Assembly: GCA_965231865.1 (NCBI GenBank)
Contig: CBDDOJ010000002.1
Location: forward strand, 558,001-622,000
Source of the DNA: WTGA01 sp965231865
Lineage (GTDB): Bacteria > Pseudomonadota > Gammaproteobacteria > Arenicellales > Poriferihabitantaceae
Direction of reading: 5' to 3'
DNA length: 64,000 nt
The notes below the pieces were generated by a model. The model made no database searches, was not told the origin of the DNA, and saw only the letters and a list, made by a program, of their open reading frames with translations. Numbering within the stretch: the stretch's first letter is position 1; the number at the start of each line of letters is the position of its first letter. Positions 53,215 to 61,270 of the stretch are shown here, piece by piece. Both the position numbers and the translations under genes were made by a program.

Positions 53215-54126
53215 ATGATCAGACAGCGTACTCTGAAAAACATTATTCGCGCCACCGGTATTGGTTTGCATACCGGTGAAAAAATCTACTTAACCCTGCG
53301 CCCTGCCCCCGTCGACAGCGGAATTATCTTCCGGCGGGTGGATCTGGGTTCGGATGTAGAGGTGGCTGCTCGACCGGAAAATGTCAGCGATACCCGGTTA
53401 TCCACCACGCTTGAAAAGGACGGCGTGAAAATATCCACCGTGGAGCATTTGATGTCTGCTTTCGCAGGCTTGGGCATTGACAATGCCATCGTGGAACTGA
53501 GTGCTCCAGAAGTCCCGATCATGGATGGCAGTGCCGGCCCCTTCGTTTTTCTGCTTCAGTCCGCCGGCATCCTGCCCCAGGAGAAACTCAAGCAGTTTAT
53601 CCGCATCAAGCAGCCGGTGCGGGTCGAGGAAGAAGACAAGTGGGTGCAGCTGGAACCCTGTGACCGGTTCAAGGTTTCCTTTGCCATTGATTTCGATCAC
53701 CCCATTCTCAAGAACTCCACACAGGTGACTTCGCTGGATTTTTCAACGACGTCCTATGTCAAGGAGATCAGCCGGGCCAGAACCTTCGGTTTCATGGACG
53801 ATCTGGAAGCCTTGCGCAACGCCGGCCTGGCCCAGGGAGGCAGTTATGACAATGCGATTGTCATGGACGCTTTCCACATTCTCAATGGCGATGGACTTCG
53901 GTATGCCGATGAGTTTGTGAAGCACAAGGTGCTGGATGCGGTGGGGGACCTGTATTTGCTCGGTTATCCGCTGATCGGGGCCTTTGAGGCCTACAAGTCG
54001 GGGCATGCATTGAACAACAGGTTGCTGAGAAAGCTGATGGCGACGACCTCGGCCTGGGAACTGGTGTCTTTTGGAAACGAGGCCGACGCCCCCATTGTAT
54101 TCGGCCAGACTGCAGCGGCTTTCTAG
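53215..54126 (+). CDS. lpxC: UDP-3-O-acyl-N-acetylglucosamine deacetylase LpxC
   Basis: This 303-residue zinc enzyme has TGIGLHTGEKIYLTLRPAP, zinc ligands His78 in VEHLMSAFAGLG, His237 and Asp241 in HKVLDAVGDLYLLG, and EISRARTFGFMDDLE. It carries out the committed step of lipid A synthesis, which shows an outer membrane with LPS. It is the last conserved gene of the dcw region; the usual downstream neighbours dciA and secA are 7.4 kb away beyond an island. Confidence 0.98.
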   Translation: MIRQRTLKNIIRATGIGLHTGEKIYLTLRPAPVDSGIIFRRVDLGSDVEVAARPENVSDTRLSTTLEKDGVKISTVEHLMSAFAGLGIDNAIVELSAPEVPIMDGSAGPFVFLLQSAGILPQEKLKQFIRIKQPVRVEEEDKWVQLEPCDRFKVSFAIDFDHPILKNSTQVTSLDFSTTSYVKEISRARTFGFMDDLEALRNAGLAQGGSYDNAIVMDAFHILNGDGLRYADEFVKHKVLDAVGDLYLLGYPLIGAFEAYKSGHALNNRLLRKLMATTSAWELVSFGNEADAPIVFGQTAAAF

Positions 54127-54167
54127 CACCCTTCGGCAGGATTGCCGGGACCGGCGGTGCAAACAGC

Positions 54168-54647
54168 CTGATCTCTTCTCTGTCCGAACTGCAGGAACAG
54201 GGTTTCCGGGGGTTTGTGACGGTTGCCGGATTGCGAAAGGCAAACATGAACGGAATCCCCGCCTCCTCCGGTGTTTATCTTGTCCTTCGCGACTGTGCCT
54301 CTTTTCCGGAATTCTGTGACCCCGGCACGGGGGAATATTTCAGGGGCGAAGACCCGAATGTGTCCATTTCCAGATTACAGGAGGAATAGGTGGAGGGAGC
54401 CTTTGTTGTTTATGTTGGCCAATCGGGAAACCTCAGAAAACGAATTGGCGAGCTGATTAAATTTGGCCAGGGAGCTAACGTTGGCCATAAGGGTGGCAGG
54501 TTGGTATGGCAACTTGTGCAAGCGGAGGAATTGCTGCTCTGCTGGAAGGAAGTGGTGGACAACAAACCAGGCAATATCAAGAAGGATTTCCTCGAAAAAT
54601 TCGAGTCGGTGTATGGCGGCAGACGACCATTTGCGAATCTGAAATAG
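54168..54647 (+). pseudogene. GIY-YIG nuclease-like gene with in-frame amber codon
   Basis: One frame reads through ISSLSELQEQGFRGFVTVAG, GIPASSGVYLVLRDC and RGEDPNVSISRLQEE, then TAG at 54387-54389, then VEGAFVVYVGQSGNLRKRIG and LVWQLVQAEELLLCWKEVVD to GGRRPFANLK. Remembered relatives have GVYVVLR, NPNVSIxEL and WVEGTHVVYIGKAG, so the stop replaces a conserved Trp (TGG to TAG). It splits the GVY and YVG parts of the catalytic fold. The start is unclear (GTG 54216 or ATG 54246 are in frame). It is a nonsense-mutated gene unless the amber codon is read through. Confidence 0.7.
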
Positions 54648-54748
54648 GCTGATTCGGGTGGTTCGGATTGTCCCGGATGGTGAACGGAATCGCCAGCTTG
54701 TACAGTAACACCCAGGAAATGGGTGTTGAGGTTCCGGTCATGACTGCC

Positions 54749-55594
54749 TCAGGCCAAGGCCTCTGAGCCAGGCGTCGACCTGCCCGAAGGCATCCTGCTG
54801 CCATTGGCCTGCCGTGCGACCGCCAAGCAGGTGAGAGCCTCGACGAATCTTCTCACGCTCGTTGGCCCGAAATCTTCGGCATCCCGAAACTTGTCAGAGA
54901 TAGAGCGGTAACCCTGAAGGGCCGATTCGACGTCGAGGAGCGGTCGGGTTGCCTCGACGAGGGCGTCGATTCCGTCCGGGAAATTCCTTACGGAGTAATA
55001 GATGTCGTAGGCATCCTTGTATTTCAGACGGTTTGCAACGGCGTAACCCTTCATGGCCAGTAGGGCCGGGATCGATGCAACCGCGATGCGGACGCGGTTG
55101 CGGTCACTGTTGGGCATGTGGCCTTCAATGGCCACCATTTGGTAGAACCTGAGCGCCAGACCCGCGCCGTCCGCACGCTGGACGGCAAACTGGCTGATAA
55201 GCGGCGGTGTATTCTTTGTGATCTCGGCATCGCGCGGCATAAGGAAATCGACAACGACGTCGATGTCGGGCCCGCCGTCAATGGCGGGGACGGTGCGCAC
55301 GAGTTGGAAGCGCCGCAAGTTGTTCCGTTGAAGGTAGCCATGTTTCTGGAGAGCTTCGACAAGGCGGACGTATTCGCCGTCGCCCAAGGCCGCTGGATCG
55401 AGGTCGAGGTCCAAATCTGTGGTGCCCACATGCTGCATCTCGGCTTCGCCCAGCAACAGCCAGGGAACAGCACCTCCGATGACCGCAAACTTGCCTTCGA
55501 AGTTGCCGAGAATCTGGCCGATCTCGATGAGTACGGACTTGACCGCCGCTGTCGTCCGCTCATCGTAATCACCGACAATTTGGGATTCCGTCAT
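54749..55594 (-). CDS. AbiEii-like nucleotidyltransferase toxin (type IV TA), copy 1
   Basis: The ATG at 55594 overlaps the antitoxin stop as ATGA and gives 281 residues. The nucleotidyltransferase core is visible: GKFAVIGGAVPWLLLGEAEM then TTDLDLDLD at 58-66 with its aspartates, and VVVDFLMPRDAEI. AbiEii-type toxins add nucleotides to tRNA acceptor ends or otherwise block translation. The pair AbiEi-AbiEii is a type IV toxin-antitoxin and abortive-infection module. It lies on the minus strand in the lpxC-secA island. Confidence 0.82.
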   Translation of the reverse strand: MTESQIVGDYDERTTAAVKSVLIEIGQILGNFEGKFAVIGGAVPWLLLGEAEMQHVGTTDLDLDLDPAALGDGEYVRLVEALQKHGYLQRNNLRRFQLVRTVPAIDGGPDIDVVVDFLMPRDAEITKNTPPLISQFAVQRADGAGLALRFYQMVAIEGHMPNSDRNRVRIAVASIPALLAMKGYAVANRLKYKDAYDIYYSVRNFPDGIDALVEATRPLLDVESALQGYRSISDKFRDAEDFGPTSVRRFVEALTCLAVARQANGSRMPSGRSTPGSEALA

Positions 55595-56679
55595 AACCAT
55601 GAAAAGCACTTGGCAGCCAAATGGTCAGCGGCCTCACGGTCCCGATCGTTGCCGTTCCACAGATCGAGGTAGGTGACCACCGGATTGACACAGAAGATAC
55701 CTGGTGCCGGCTCAACGGCGTCTTCGAACAGAGTCTCATCGTTGGGGATGTGCAGGACCACGTTGGCCCCCTGTGCAGTATGGGTCAGTTGAAGCGTCTC
55801 TTTCAGTATCCGTGCCCCAGGTTCGTCTGCATAGAAGCGGTGTGTTCCGCCTCGGACGTATGGCGCAAACCATTCGGCAGCCGAGTTTGATGCACAGATC
55901 GCGCGGGGAGGTTGCGGACCCGGGCTCAGGCCTCCCGACAGGCGAGTGCGCAGTTTGTCCCCGTGGAGAATCGTGTATCCGCTAATGTGATGGTCGGTTG
56001 GCTGGCGGTAGTTCTCGCGCCAGGACTTCAGCAGTGCATCCGGTCGGACAAGGACGAGACCTTCGTCCCGTATTTCGATCCATTCCCGATCGAGTAGCGC
56101 TTTGCGAACATTGCTCACGTGCCCGAGGCTGGCGTTGGCTGCCTTGGCCAGATGCGTGACACGCCATGCGCGGGCCGGGTCGCGCAGGAGAACCCGCAGG
56201 ATTGCGCCCGCCTTCGGGGTGAACAGTGACCGCTGAGCGCGGACTTCGGGCTTCGGTCTGTCCGGGACGGACCGCTCGATATAGACGTTGCCGAAAGCAA
56301 GGTGAGCGTTACCATAGAGGTCGAGGTAGGCGACATTGTGATCGAGACAGATGGAGCGCGCATCTGGAGACAGGTAGGGGCTCACCAGCATTGGAATAAA
56401 CTGCCGTGTGACGTCCTGGTTTTCGGATCGATGCAAGTGTGTGATGCAGCTCTCGAGTTGATAGACCGCGGAACGGGCAAAGCGTGGCGCTCCATTGGAT
56501 TTGATTTCCATGAGAAGCGCACAGCAGATTCCATCGTGAACCAAATCGATCCTGGCATCGAGGCGGTAGTCGGACGCGAGATGCTGCTCGCGGTGAACTC
56601 CGATGATCTGTGTATTCGGGATATGCTCAAGCAGGGCCGGGACTGCGTCCAATGCCGCGTCCAGTACTGTGCTCTCCAT
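55591..56679 (-). CDS. AbiEi family antitoxin, long form, copy 1
   Basis: From ATG at 56679 the product has 362 residues (an ATG ten codons earlier would overlap the operator palindrome). It has an N-terminal PD-like region (RIDLVHDGICCALLMEIKSN), a winged helix (ILRVLLRDPARAWRVTHLAK, SLGHVSNVRKALLDREWI) and a C-terminal domain with GTHRFYADEPGARILKETL and VNPVVTYLDLWNGNDRDREA. It should neutralise the adjacent nucleotidyltransferase and repress the operon by binding inverted repeats. Confidence 0.78.
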   Translation of the reverse strand: MESTVLDAALDAVPALLEHIPNTQIIGVHREQHLASDYRLDARIDLVHDGICCALLMEIKSNGAPRFARSAVYQLESCITHLHRSENQDVTRQFIPMLVSPYLSPDARSICLDHNVAYLDLYGNAHLAFGNVYIERSVPDRPKPEVRAQRSLFTPKAGAILRVLLRDPARAWRVTHLAKAANASLGHVSNVRKALLDREWIEIRDEGLVLVRPDALLKSWRENYRQPTDHHISGYTILHGDKLRTRLSGGLSPGPQPPRAICASNSAAEWFAPYVRGGTHRFYADEPGARILKETLQLTHTAQGANVVLHIPNDETLFEDAVEPAPGIFCVNPVVTYLDLWNGNDRDREAADHLAAKCFSWL

Positions 56680-56700
56680 TGGTTTCACTGTTTCATTCAA

Positions 56701-56718
56701 TTTCACCATTCGGTGAAA
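56701..56718. promoter_or_regulatory. operator palindrome of AbiE copy 1
   Basis: TTTCACC-N4-GGTGAAA is a perfect seven-base dyad 22 bases upstream of the antitoxin start. AbiEi antitoxins are known to autoregulate through inverted repeats near the promoter. Single half-sites (GTGAAA, TTTCACC) recur at nearby positions up to about 56777. Confidence 0.55.
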
Positions 56719-56824
56719 ATAGTAGATATAGTGAAATTACTCAAGTCTATTTCGATGGAAAATTGTTTTTCACCAATTTTCTGATATGGCTTAGTTGGAT
56801 CGTAATGGTTGGGTTCTGACATAA

Positions 56825-56937
56825 GATATTTTTTATATCAGAAAGTTAATGAGTATTTGACATAAAAGTCCGATTGTTTTAGATTTTGATATAGTGTTTT
56901 TTATATATCGAAATATGAGGGGTAATTTGACATTAAA
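56825..56937. repeat. degenerate tandem repeat with dyads upstream of the second Fic gene
   Basis: GATAT-N5-ATATC (56825-56839) followed by TTTGACATAAAA (56856-56867) recurs as GATATA-N10-TATATC (56888-56909) followed by TTTGACATTAAA (56926-56937). The two units are about 65-70 bases apart and lie in AT-rich DNA just before the Fic start. They are likely paired operator sites. Confidence 0.5.
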
Positions 56938-56968
56938 TGGACATTAACCAAAATGGACATTAACCACT
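56937..56968 (+). repeat. 16-base tandem duplication across the Fic start codon
   Basis: ATGGACATTAACC occurs at 56937-56949 and again at 56953-56965, so the start codon and first codons of the Fic gene are duplicated 16 bases upstream in another frame. The upstream copy opens an eight-codon ORF ending at TAA that overlaps the true start, which could lower Fic translation. Confidence 0.7.
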
Positions 56969-58104
56969 TTAAGCCTGGACAGTACCGAGAGCAATATCAA
57001 TATAAAAGTTTCTCGCCTACTACCATAAATCACGCATGGTATTTTACTGATGGCCAGGTTCAGGAACTGCTTAGTGAGGCCGACAGGGCATTGGGTGAAC
57101 TCAATGCTTTTTCTCAGCTTGTCCCTGATATCGATTTCTTTATCAGTATGCACATTACCAAAGAAGCGACCCAATCCAGCCGCATCGAAGGCACGCGCAC
57201 CAATATGGAAGAAGCCCTATTGGAGGTTCAAGATATCGAACCCGAAAAACGTGATGACTGGCAGGAAGTACAAAACTATATTGCAGCAATTAATGAAGCT
57301 ATCGCGCAGCTTGAACATATTCCCTTATCCAATCGACTGTTAAGAAATACCCACCGCATTTTAATGCAGGGCGTTCGTGGAGAAGGTAAACAGCCGGGGG
57401 AATTTCGAGTCAGCCAAAACTGGATTGGCGTCAGTTTGAAAAATGCTGTTTTTGTTCCTCCGCATCATGAAGAGGTTATTGAGCTAATGAGTGATCTGGA
57501 GAAGTTTTTGCACAATGAGTCATTGCAAACCCCACACCTGATTAAAATTGCCATTGCCCATTACCAGTTTGAAACTATTCACCCCTTTCTAGATGGTAAT
57601 GGCCGCTTGGGACGGCTGATGATTGCTCTGTATCTGGCCAATTTTGGTTTGTTGCATAAGCCAGCGCTGTATTTGTCCGATTACTTTGAGCGTCACAAAA
57701 CCCAGTATGTGGATCATTTGACGGGGGTACGTGAGGCAGGTCAACTAAAACAATGGCTCATCTTCTTCCTGCATGGAATAGTCGAAACCGCTCACCATTC
57801 AATCCAGGTGTTCAAGGATATTCTGCAACTGAAATCTCGGTTGGAGGAACAGATATTGCCTCACTTCAGTGTTCGCCGGCAGGGCAATGCACAAACGCTG
57901 GTCAAGCACCTCTATCGTATCCCGGTTGTCAGTGTAAAAAGCGTCACTGCCCTGCTAAAAATAAACCCTAATACAGCTTCGGCATTGATCAACGATTTTG
58001 TTAAATATGGGATATTGAAAGAAATCACTGGCCAGCGACGCAATCGTTTGTTTATGTTTAAGGAGTATGTTTTGATTTTCACCCGCGTTCGGGTGAAAGA
58101 ATAG
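56953..58104 (+). CDS. Fic family protein, class II (second copy)
   Basis: This 383-residue protein has the inhibitory motif SSRIEGT (Ser75 to Thr81, Glu79), the Fic active site HPFLDGNGRLGR at 210-221 and a C-terminal winged helix (VVSVKSVTALLKINPNTASA, then GILKEITGQRRNRLFMF). It is a different subtype from the first Fic protein, closer to the widespread Fic/DOC group with an N-terminal DUF4172-like part. It sits between the two complete AbiE pairs, on the other strand, and is AT-richer than its neighbours. Confidence 0.92.
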   Translation: MDINHFKPGQYREQYQYKSFSPTTINHAWYFTDGQVQELLSEADRALGELNAFSQLVPDIDFFISMHITKEATQSSRIEGTRTNMEEALLEVQDIEPEKRDDWQEVQNYIAAINEAIAQLEHIPLSNRLLRNTHRILMQGVRGEGKQPGEFRVSQNWIGVSLKNAVFVPPHHEEVIELMSDLEKFLHNESLQTPHLIKIAIAHYQFETIHPFLDGNGRLGRLMIALYLANFGLLHKPALYLSDYFERHKTQYVDHLTGVREAGQLKQWLIFFLHGIVETAHHSIQVFKDILQLKSRLEEQILPHFSVRRQGNAQTLVKHLYRIPVVSVKSVTALLKINPNTASALINDFVKYGILKEITGQRRNRLFMFKEYVLIFTRVRVKE

Positions 58105-58186
58105 ACGAGCTCTGGTTGATCACACATTTATGAGTATTCCATGGAAAGTAGCCGTTTAATATACGAGTCGAATGGAACAGATACCT

Positions 58187-59038
58187 TCAATCTTGGCGTG
58201 TCGGAAGATTGTCACGAAGCATTCGCCAGGATGCCGGATCGCGCTGGTGAGGGTCGGCTGCGAGTGCCGCTTCCGCGGGGTCGAGGTCCGCGAGGAAGGC
58301 GAACCCCGTTTGGCAAGCAGTAGTGATCTGAGTGTGGTCGACCACCTGCGTTCGGCGAATTAGTTGCCGGAGATCGTCCCAATCGAATGCGGTGGCATCG
58401 TCGAATTTCGTTAGGAATCCTTCCGGGTCGAAACTGTCGCCTGCCTGCCAGAGCTTGAGTACGACGAGTCGGCGAATGAGCGGGCGGTCCAGGGGGCGCT
58501 TTGCAAACACGCTGAGGTCGTAGACATCTCGCGCCTTATCCCGCTGGTAGCAGGCCCGGATTTTCTCGGCGATGATCTCGGGCAGAGCCAGGCATGTGAT
58601 TTCCATCGGTTCGAATGGCAGATGCCGGAAGTAGCTCTGCGGGCGTTGAGTGTTTCTCGACGGGGCAAGCGTAGGCACTTCCCGTCGACTGACTTGGAGC
58701 TTGAGCTCGCTTTGCCCGCCCGGATTCCAGTCATGGGCGTAAGTCGGATTGACACCCCAAGACAAGCCATCCTGTGTCTCGTAGTAGCTATCATCGGGAA
58801 CGTTGAATTGGATACCGTGAAACGGATGCTCGAATGCCTCCATCATGTCGAGGACCAAATCTTCGTGGTGGTGCTCTTCCACCCGAGTGAAATCCAGATC
58901 GGTCGAAAAGCGTCCCCCGCTTCCGATGAACATCTTACGAAGGCAGGTGCCGCCCTTGAAGGCGAGCTTGTCCAGAATACCGCGCTCAGCCATCAGCTGG
59001 AGCAGGTAGGTGAGCACGACCTCGTTTTCGGCGATCAT
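58187..59038 (-). CDS. AbiEii/AbiGii family nucleotidyltransferase toxin, copy 2
   Basis: From ATG at 59038 the frame has 283 residues. LAFKGGTCLRKMF (KGGT at 28-31) and RFSTDLDFT (acidic pair 47-49) form the nucleotidyltransferase site; ALPEIIAEKIRACYQRDKARD follows, typical of the group. Relatives usually begin MLTRxQVQR about 20 residues earlier; here the upstream frame reads ILTRPQVQRYSAESGLRDI back to the antitoxin stop with only ATT (59095) or CTG (59092) as possible starts. The antitoxin gene is upstream on the same strand. Confidence 0.87.
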   Translation of the reverse strand: MIAENEVVLTYLLQLMAERGILDKLAFKGGTCLRKMFIGSGGRFSTDLDFTRVEEHHHEDLVLDMMEAFEHPFHGIQFNVPDDSYYETQDGLSWGVNPTYAHDWNPGGQSELKLQVSRREVPTLAPSRNTQRPQSYFRHLPFEPMEITCLALPEIIAEKIRACYQRDKARDVYDLSVFAKRPLDRPLIRRLVVLKLWQAGDSFDPEGFLTKFDDATAFDWDDLRQLIRRTQVVDHTQITTACQTGFAFLADLDPAEAALAADPHQRDPASWRMLRDNLPTRQD

Positions 59039-59098
59039 GATGTCGCGTAGCCCGGATTCAGCCGAGTAGCGCTGGACTTGTGGACGGGTCAGAATCGC

Positions 59099-59956
59099 TC
59101 AGCACTCCCGGTTAATCGAATGTCGCCGTGCGATACCGGCACTGTCGCTCAAGTCGTGGTTGGCAACATTGGCGGTGAGTTGCCAACTGTCCTGGTAGCC
59201 GATTGCGTCGGGTTTGGGGGTTCTCGGACCGAAAAACGCTTTGCCGGTTCCCTTCGCAAGGTCTTGGAGATGTGTTCGTACGTTCTCGGGAATCGTGGCG
59301 CCGGCACGTTCCGCCAGCCACCCGAAACGTCGTGTGAGGGTTTTGGAGGACATTCGTTCCAGATAGCTGGCTGCCTTGTGCCAATTGAAGCGGCGGCAGG
59401 CCGTCGCCAGGATGACCGCAGCTTCTCCTTCGCCACCGGCGAGGTCTGGACGGTCGAGGCAGTCGATGACGGTCTTTTCTCGATCAGACATCATGACGGT
59501 GTAACCCAGCATGTCGACTGGGCCGAACCCGAAGAATTTTCGTGCGACCGGATTGACGATGCGAACTTCGGTGTCGAGCACGCGTCGGTTTCGCGTGCGC
59601 ACCGGTGTGATCAGTCGAATGACCTGGCGGTGCTGTGTCGTGAAGCCGTAGTACATCGCGGCAGTGGCATAGCCGAAATAGTAGGGTTCGGCGATCCGGC
59701 TGGCGAGTGCGAGGACATTGCTTTCTCCGAGAGCGTCAGGCCCCATTTCGGGAGGTATGAACAGGTAGCGACCCCAACTGGCGCGCTCCAGCCATCCCTT
59801 CCGGCGTAGCGAACGGATGATGTGGTCGGCGGCCTGCGGGCTGACGTCGAGCATGTCGATGATTTCCCGGCGGTCGATTTTCCTGCTGCCTTTTTCTGCC
59901 ATGTTGAGGACTACGCGACTCTCTTTGGGCGAGAGCGAACGGGTGGCGAAGGTCAT
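59099..59956 (-). CDS. AbiEi family antitoxin, copy 2
   Basis: This 285-residue protein has an N-terminal winged helix (DRREIIDMLDVSPQAADHII, RRKGWLERASWGRYLFIPPE) followed by the AbiEi domain (RIAEPYYFGYATAAMYYGFT, TPVRTRNRRVLDTEVRIVNP, MSDREKTVIDCLDRPDLAGG). It pairs with the nucleotidyltransferase gene directly downstream. It is more like common AbiEi proteins than copy 1, so the two systems are not recent duplicates. Confidence 0.88.
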   Translation of the reverse strand: MTFATRSLSPKESRVVLNMAEKGSRKIDRREIIDMLDVSPQAADHIIRSLRRKGWLERASWGRYLFIPPEMGPDALGESNVLALASRIAEPYYFGYATAAMYYGFTTQHRQVIRLITPVRTRNRRVLDTEVRIVNPVARKFFGFGPVDMLGYTVMMSDREKTVIDCLDRPDLAGGEGEAAVILATACRRFNWHKAASYLERMSSKTLTRRFGWLAERAGATIPENVRTHLQDLAKGTGKAFFGPRTPKPDAIGYQDSWQLTANVANHDLSDSAGIARRHSINREC

Positions 59957-59992
59957 GGTTTGATCGAAAGCGAAATTGGAAAACTATCTGTG

Positions 59993-60015
59993 TTTTGATG
60001 GATACCGTATCAAAA
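59993..60015. promoter_or_regulatory. operator inverted repeat of AbiE copy 2
   Basis: TTTTGAT and ATCAAAA are separated by nine bases and centred about 48 bases upstream of the antitoxin start. The form is like AbiEi autoregulatory sites but its sequence differs from that of copy 1. Confidence 0.45.
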
Positions 60016-60241
60016 GAAAGCATCATAGTCAATCTTATATTGTAACAAAACACAGGGAATTACGTAGTTTCGAGGAAGAGAATTAAATCTTTCAAGGTGA
60101 CTCAGGAAGTACCCCTCAAGTAGAGTTGAAGGCATAGGGATCGGAGCCGGCGACTGTTTCCTGTCACTTACCGGGCCATTCATCAATGCCTTTGGATGGA
60201 GCACAATTATGCGACACTTGACAAAAATAACAATATGTGAT

Positions 60242-60277
60242 ACCTTACAGAAACATCTTAAGATGTTTCTGTAAGGT
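60242..60277. repeat. perfect 36-base palindrome
   Basis: The arms ACCTTACAGAAACATCTT and their exact reverse complement meet with no loop. It is separated by only TT from the next palindrome. As DNA it can form a cruciform; as RNA, an 18-pair hairpin. Confidence 0.95.
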
Positions 60278-60279
60278 TT

Positions 60280-60344
60280 AGTACTATCCTCTAATACGAT
60301 GTATATATCCTTAGGATATATACATCGTATTAGAGGATAGTACT
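60280..60344. repeat. perfect 65-base palindrome with one-base centre
   Basis: Two exact 32-base arms (outer ends AGTACT) flank a single T at 60312. No mismatch was found over the 64 paired bases. It ends 29 bases before the GTG of the AbiEi-like gene. No T run follows, so it is not an ordinary terminator. It could be a replication or recombination site, a mobile element relic or an assembly artefact. Confidence 0.95.
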
Positions 60345-60373
60345 GCAGTCAATGCTTTTAAATTTATTCTTGA

Positions 60374-61270
60374 GTGCACAGAAAAAACAGTTCCCTACCA
60401 GAATCCAGCCGTTATCTTGTCAATAAACTGCAAGAGACAAATCAACCTGTTATTACCCGCTATCAGTTCTTCCAACTAATTCAGGAGATGTATCACGGAG
60501 GGTCTGTCGGAAGTTTGCGCAAGGACACGGTCCCAAAAGAAAATCAATTTCGCATCTATTACAAAAGACTCTCGCAGGTGGAAATAATCGACCCGGACCC
60601 GGACTATAATTTACGATTGATAAGGGTCCGAATGGCTTCCAGCCGGCCAGCCGAAGAGATTGTCTGCCTGGCCGACCCACTGTGCCATATGTCTCACCTC
60701 TCAGCCATGCACCGCTGGGGGCTGACCAATCGTTGTCCCAGCCTGCTTATCTTCACCCGACCGGATAGGGAAACCGCCCGGGCCAAGCTGATGGAAATGA
60801 TGGAAGATCATCCATATCCCCTTCCGCCGGAACCTCTCCAGCTGCAGTACGTCAATCACCCCAAGCAGGTTCGAAAACGGGAGGTCAAAGTCACTGAAAG
60901 TTGTTCACCCGGGAATTTTCTTGATGAAAGGCCTGACCGTCTACTGCGTCTGACAACCATCGGTCAAACTTTTCTCGATATGCTGCAGAGACCGGAACTG
61001 TGTGGTGGTATGTCACATGTCCTCGATGTCTATGATGAGCATGCCTCGTTCTGGCAGAATGAAATTATTGCTGCAGTCGATACCTGCAGCAGAAAAGTCG
61101 TCAAATGTCGCGCCGGGTATATACTGGAGGAGCGGCTTCAAATTCACCACGAGATCATTGACAAATGGAAGGCTACGGCCCCACAACGGGGAGGCAGCTG
61201 CAAACTGGATCCATCGCGGGACTATGCTCCGACTTATTCTGAATCCTGGATGCTGTCTCTGAATGTCTGA
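60374..61270 (+). CDS. AbiEi-like antitoxin/regulator, third locus
   Basis: A GTG start, directly preceded by an in-frame TGA, gives 298 residues. The N-terminal part looks like a winged helix (VITRYQFFQLIQEMYHGGSV, FRIYYKRLSQVEII). The centre reads VCLADPLCHMSHLSAMHRWG then LTNRCPSLLIFTRPD, which resembles the AbiEi C-terminal domain, and SPGNFLDERPDRLLRLTTIG and VLDVYDEHASFWQNEIIAAV follow. The next frame overlaps its stop by eight bases and looks like a decayed toxin. Assignment to AbiEi rests on motif memory and gene layout. Confidence 0.6.
   Translation: MHRKNSSLPESSRYLVNKLQETNQPVITRYQFFQLIQEMYHGGSVGSLRKDTVPKENQFRIYYKRLSQVEIIDPDPDYNLRLIRVRMASSRPAEEIVCLADPLCHMSHLSAMHRWGLTNRCPSLLIFTRPDRETARAKLMEMMEDHPYPLPPEPLQLQYVNHPKQVRKREVKVTESCSPGNFLDERPDRLLRLTTIGQTFLDMLQRPELCGGMSHVLDVYDEHASFWQNEIIAAVDTCSRKVVKCRAGYILEERLQIHHEIIDKWKATAPQRGGSCKLDPSRDYAPTYSESWMLSLNV

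Larger units (their letters stand above)
59957..60373. other. 417-base divergent gap with operators and twin palindromes
   Basis: It contains an inverted repeat in front of AbiE copy 2 (59993-60015) and two very long perfect palindromes (60242-60277, 60280-60344) in front of the AbiEi-like gene. No gene is supported in between. Confidence 0.7.

Noticed and set aside
60242..60344. Palindromes as ordinary rho-independent terminators
   Set aside because: No T run follows either arm, no gene ends just upstream on the plus strand, and perfect arms of 18 and 32 pairs are far longer than terminators.
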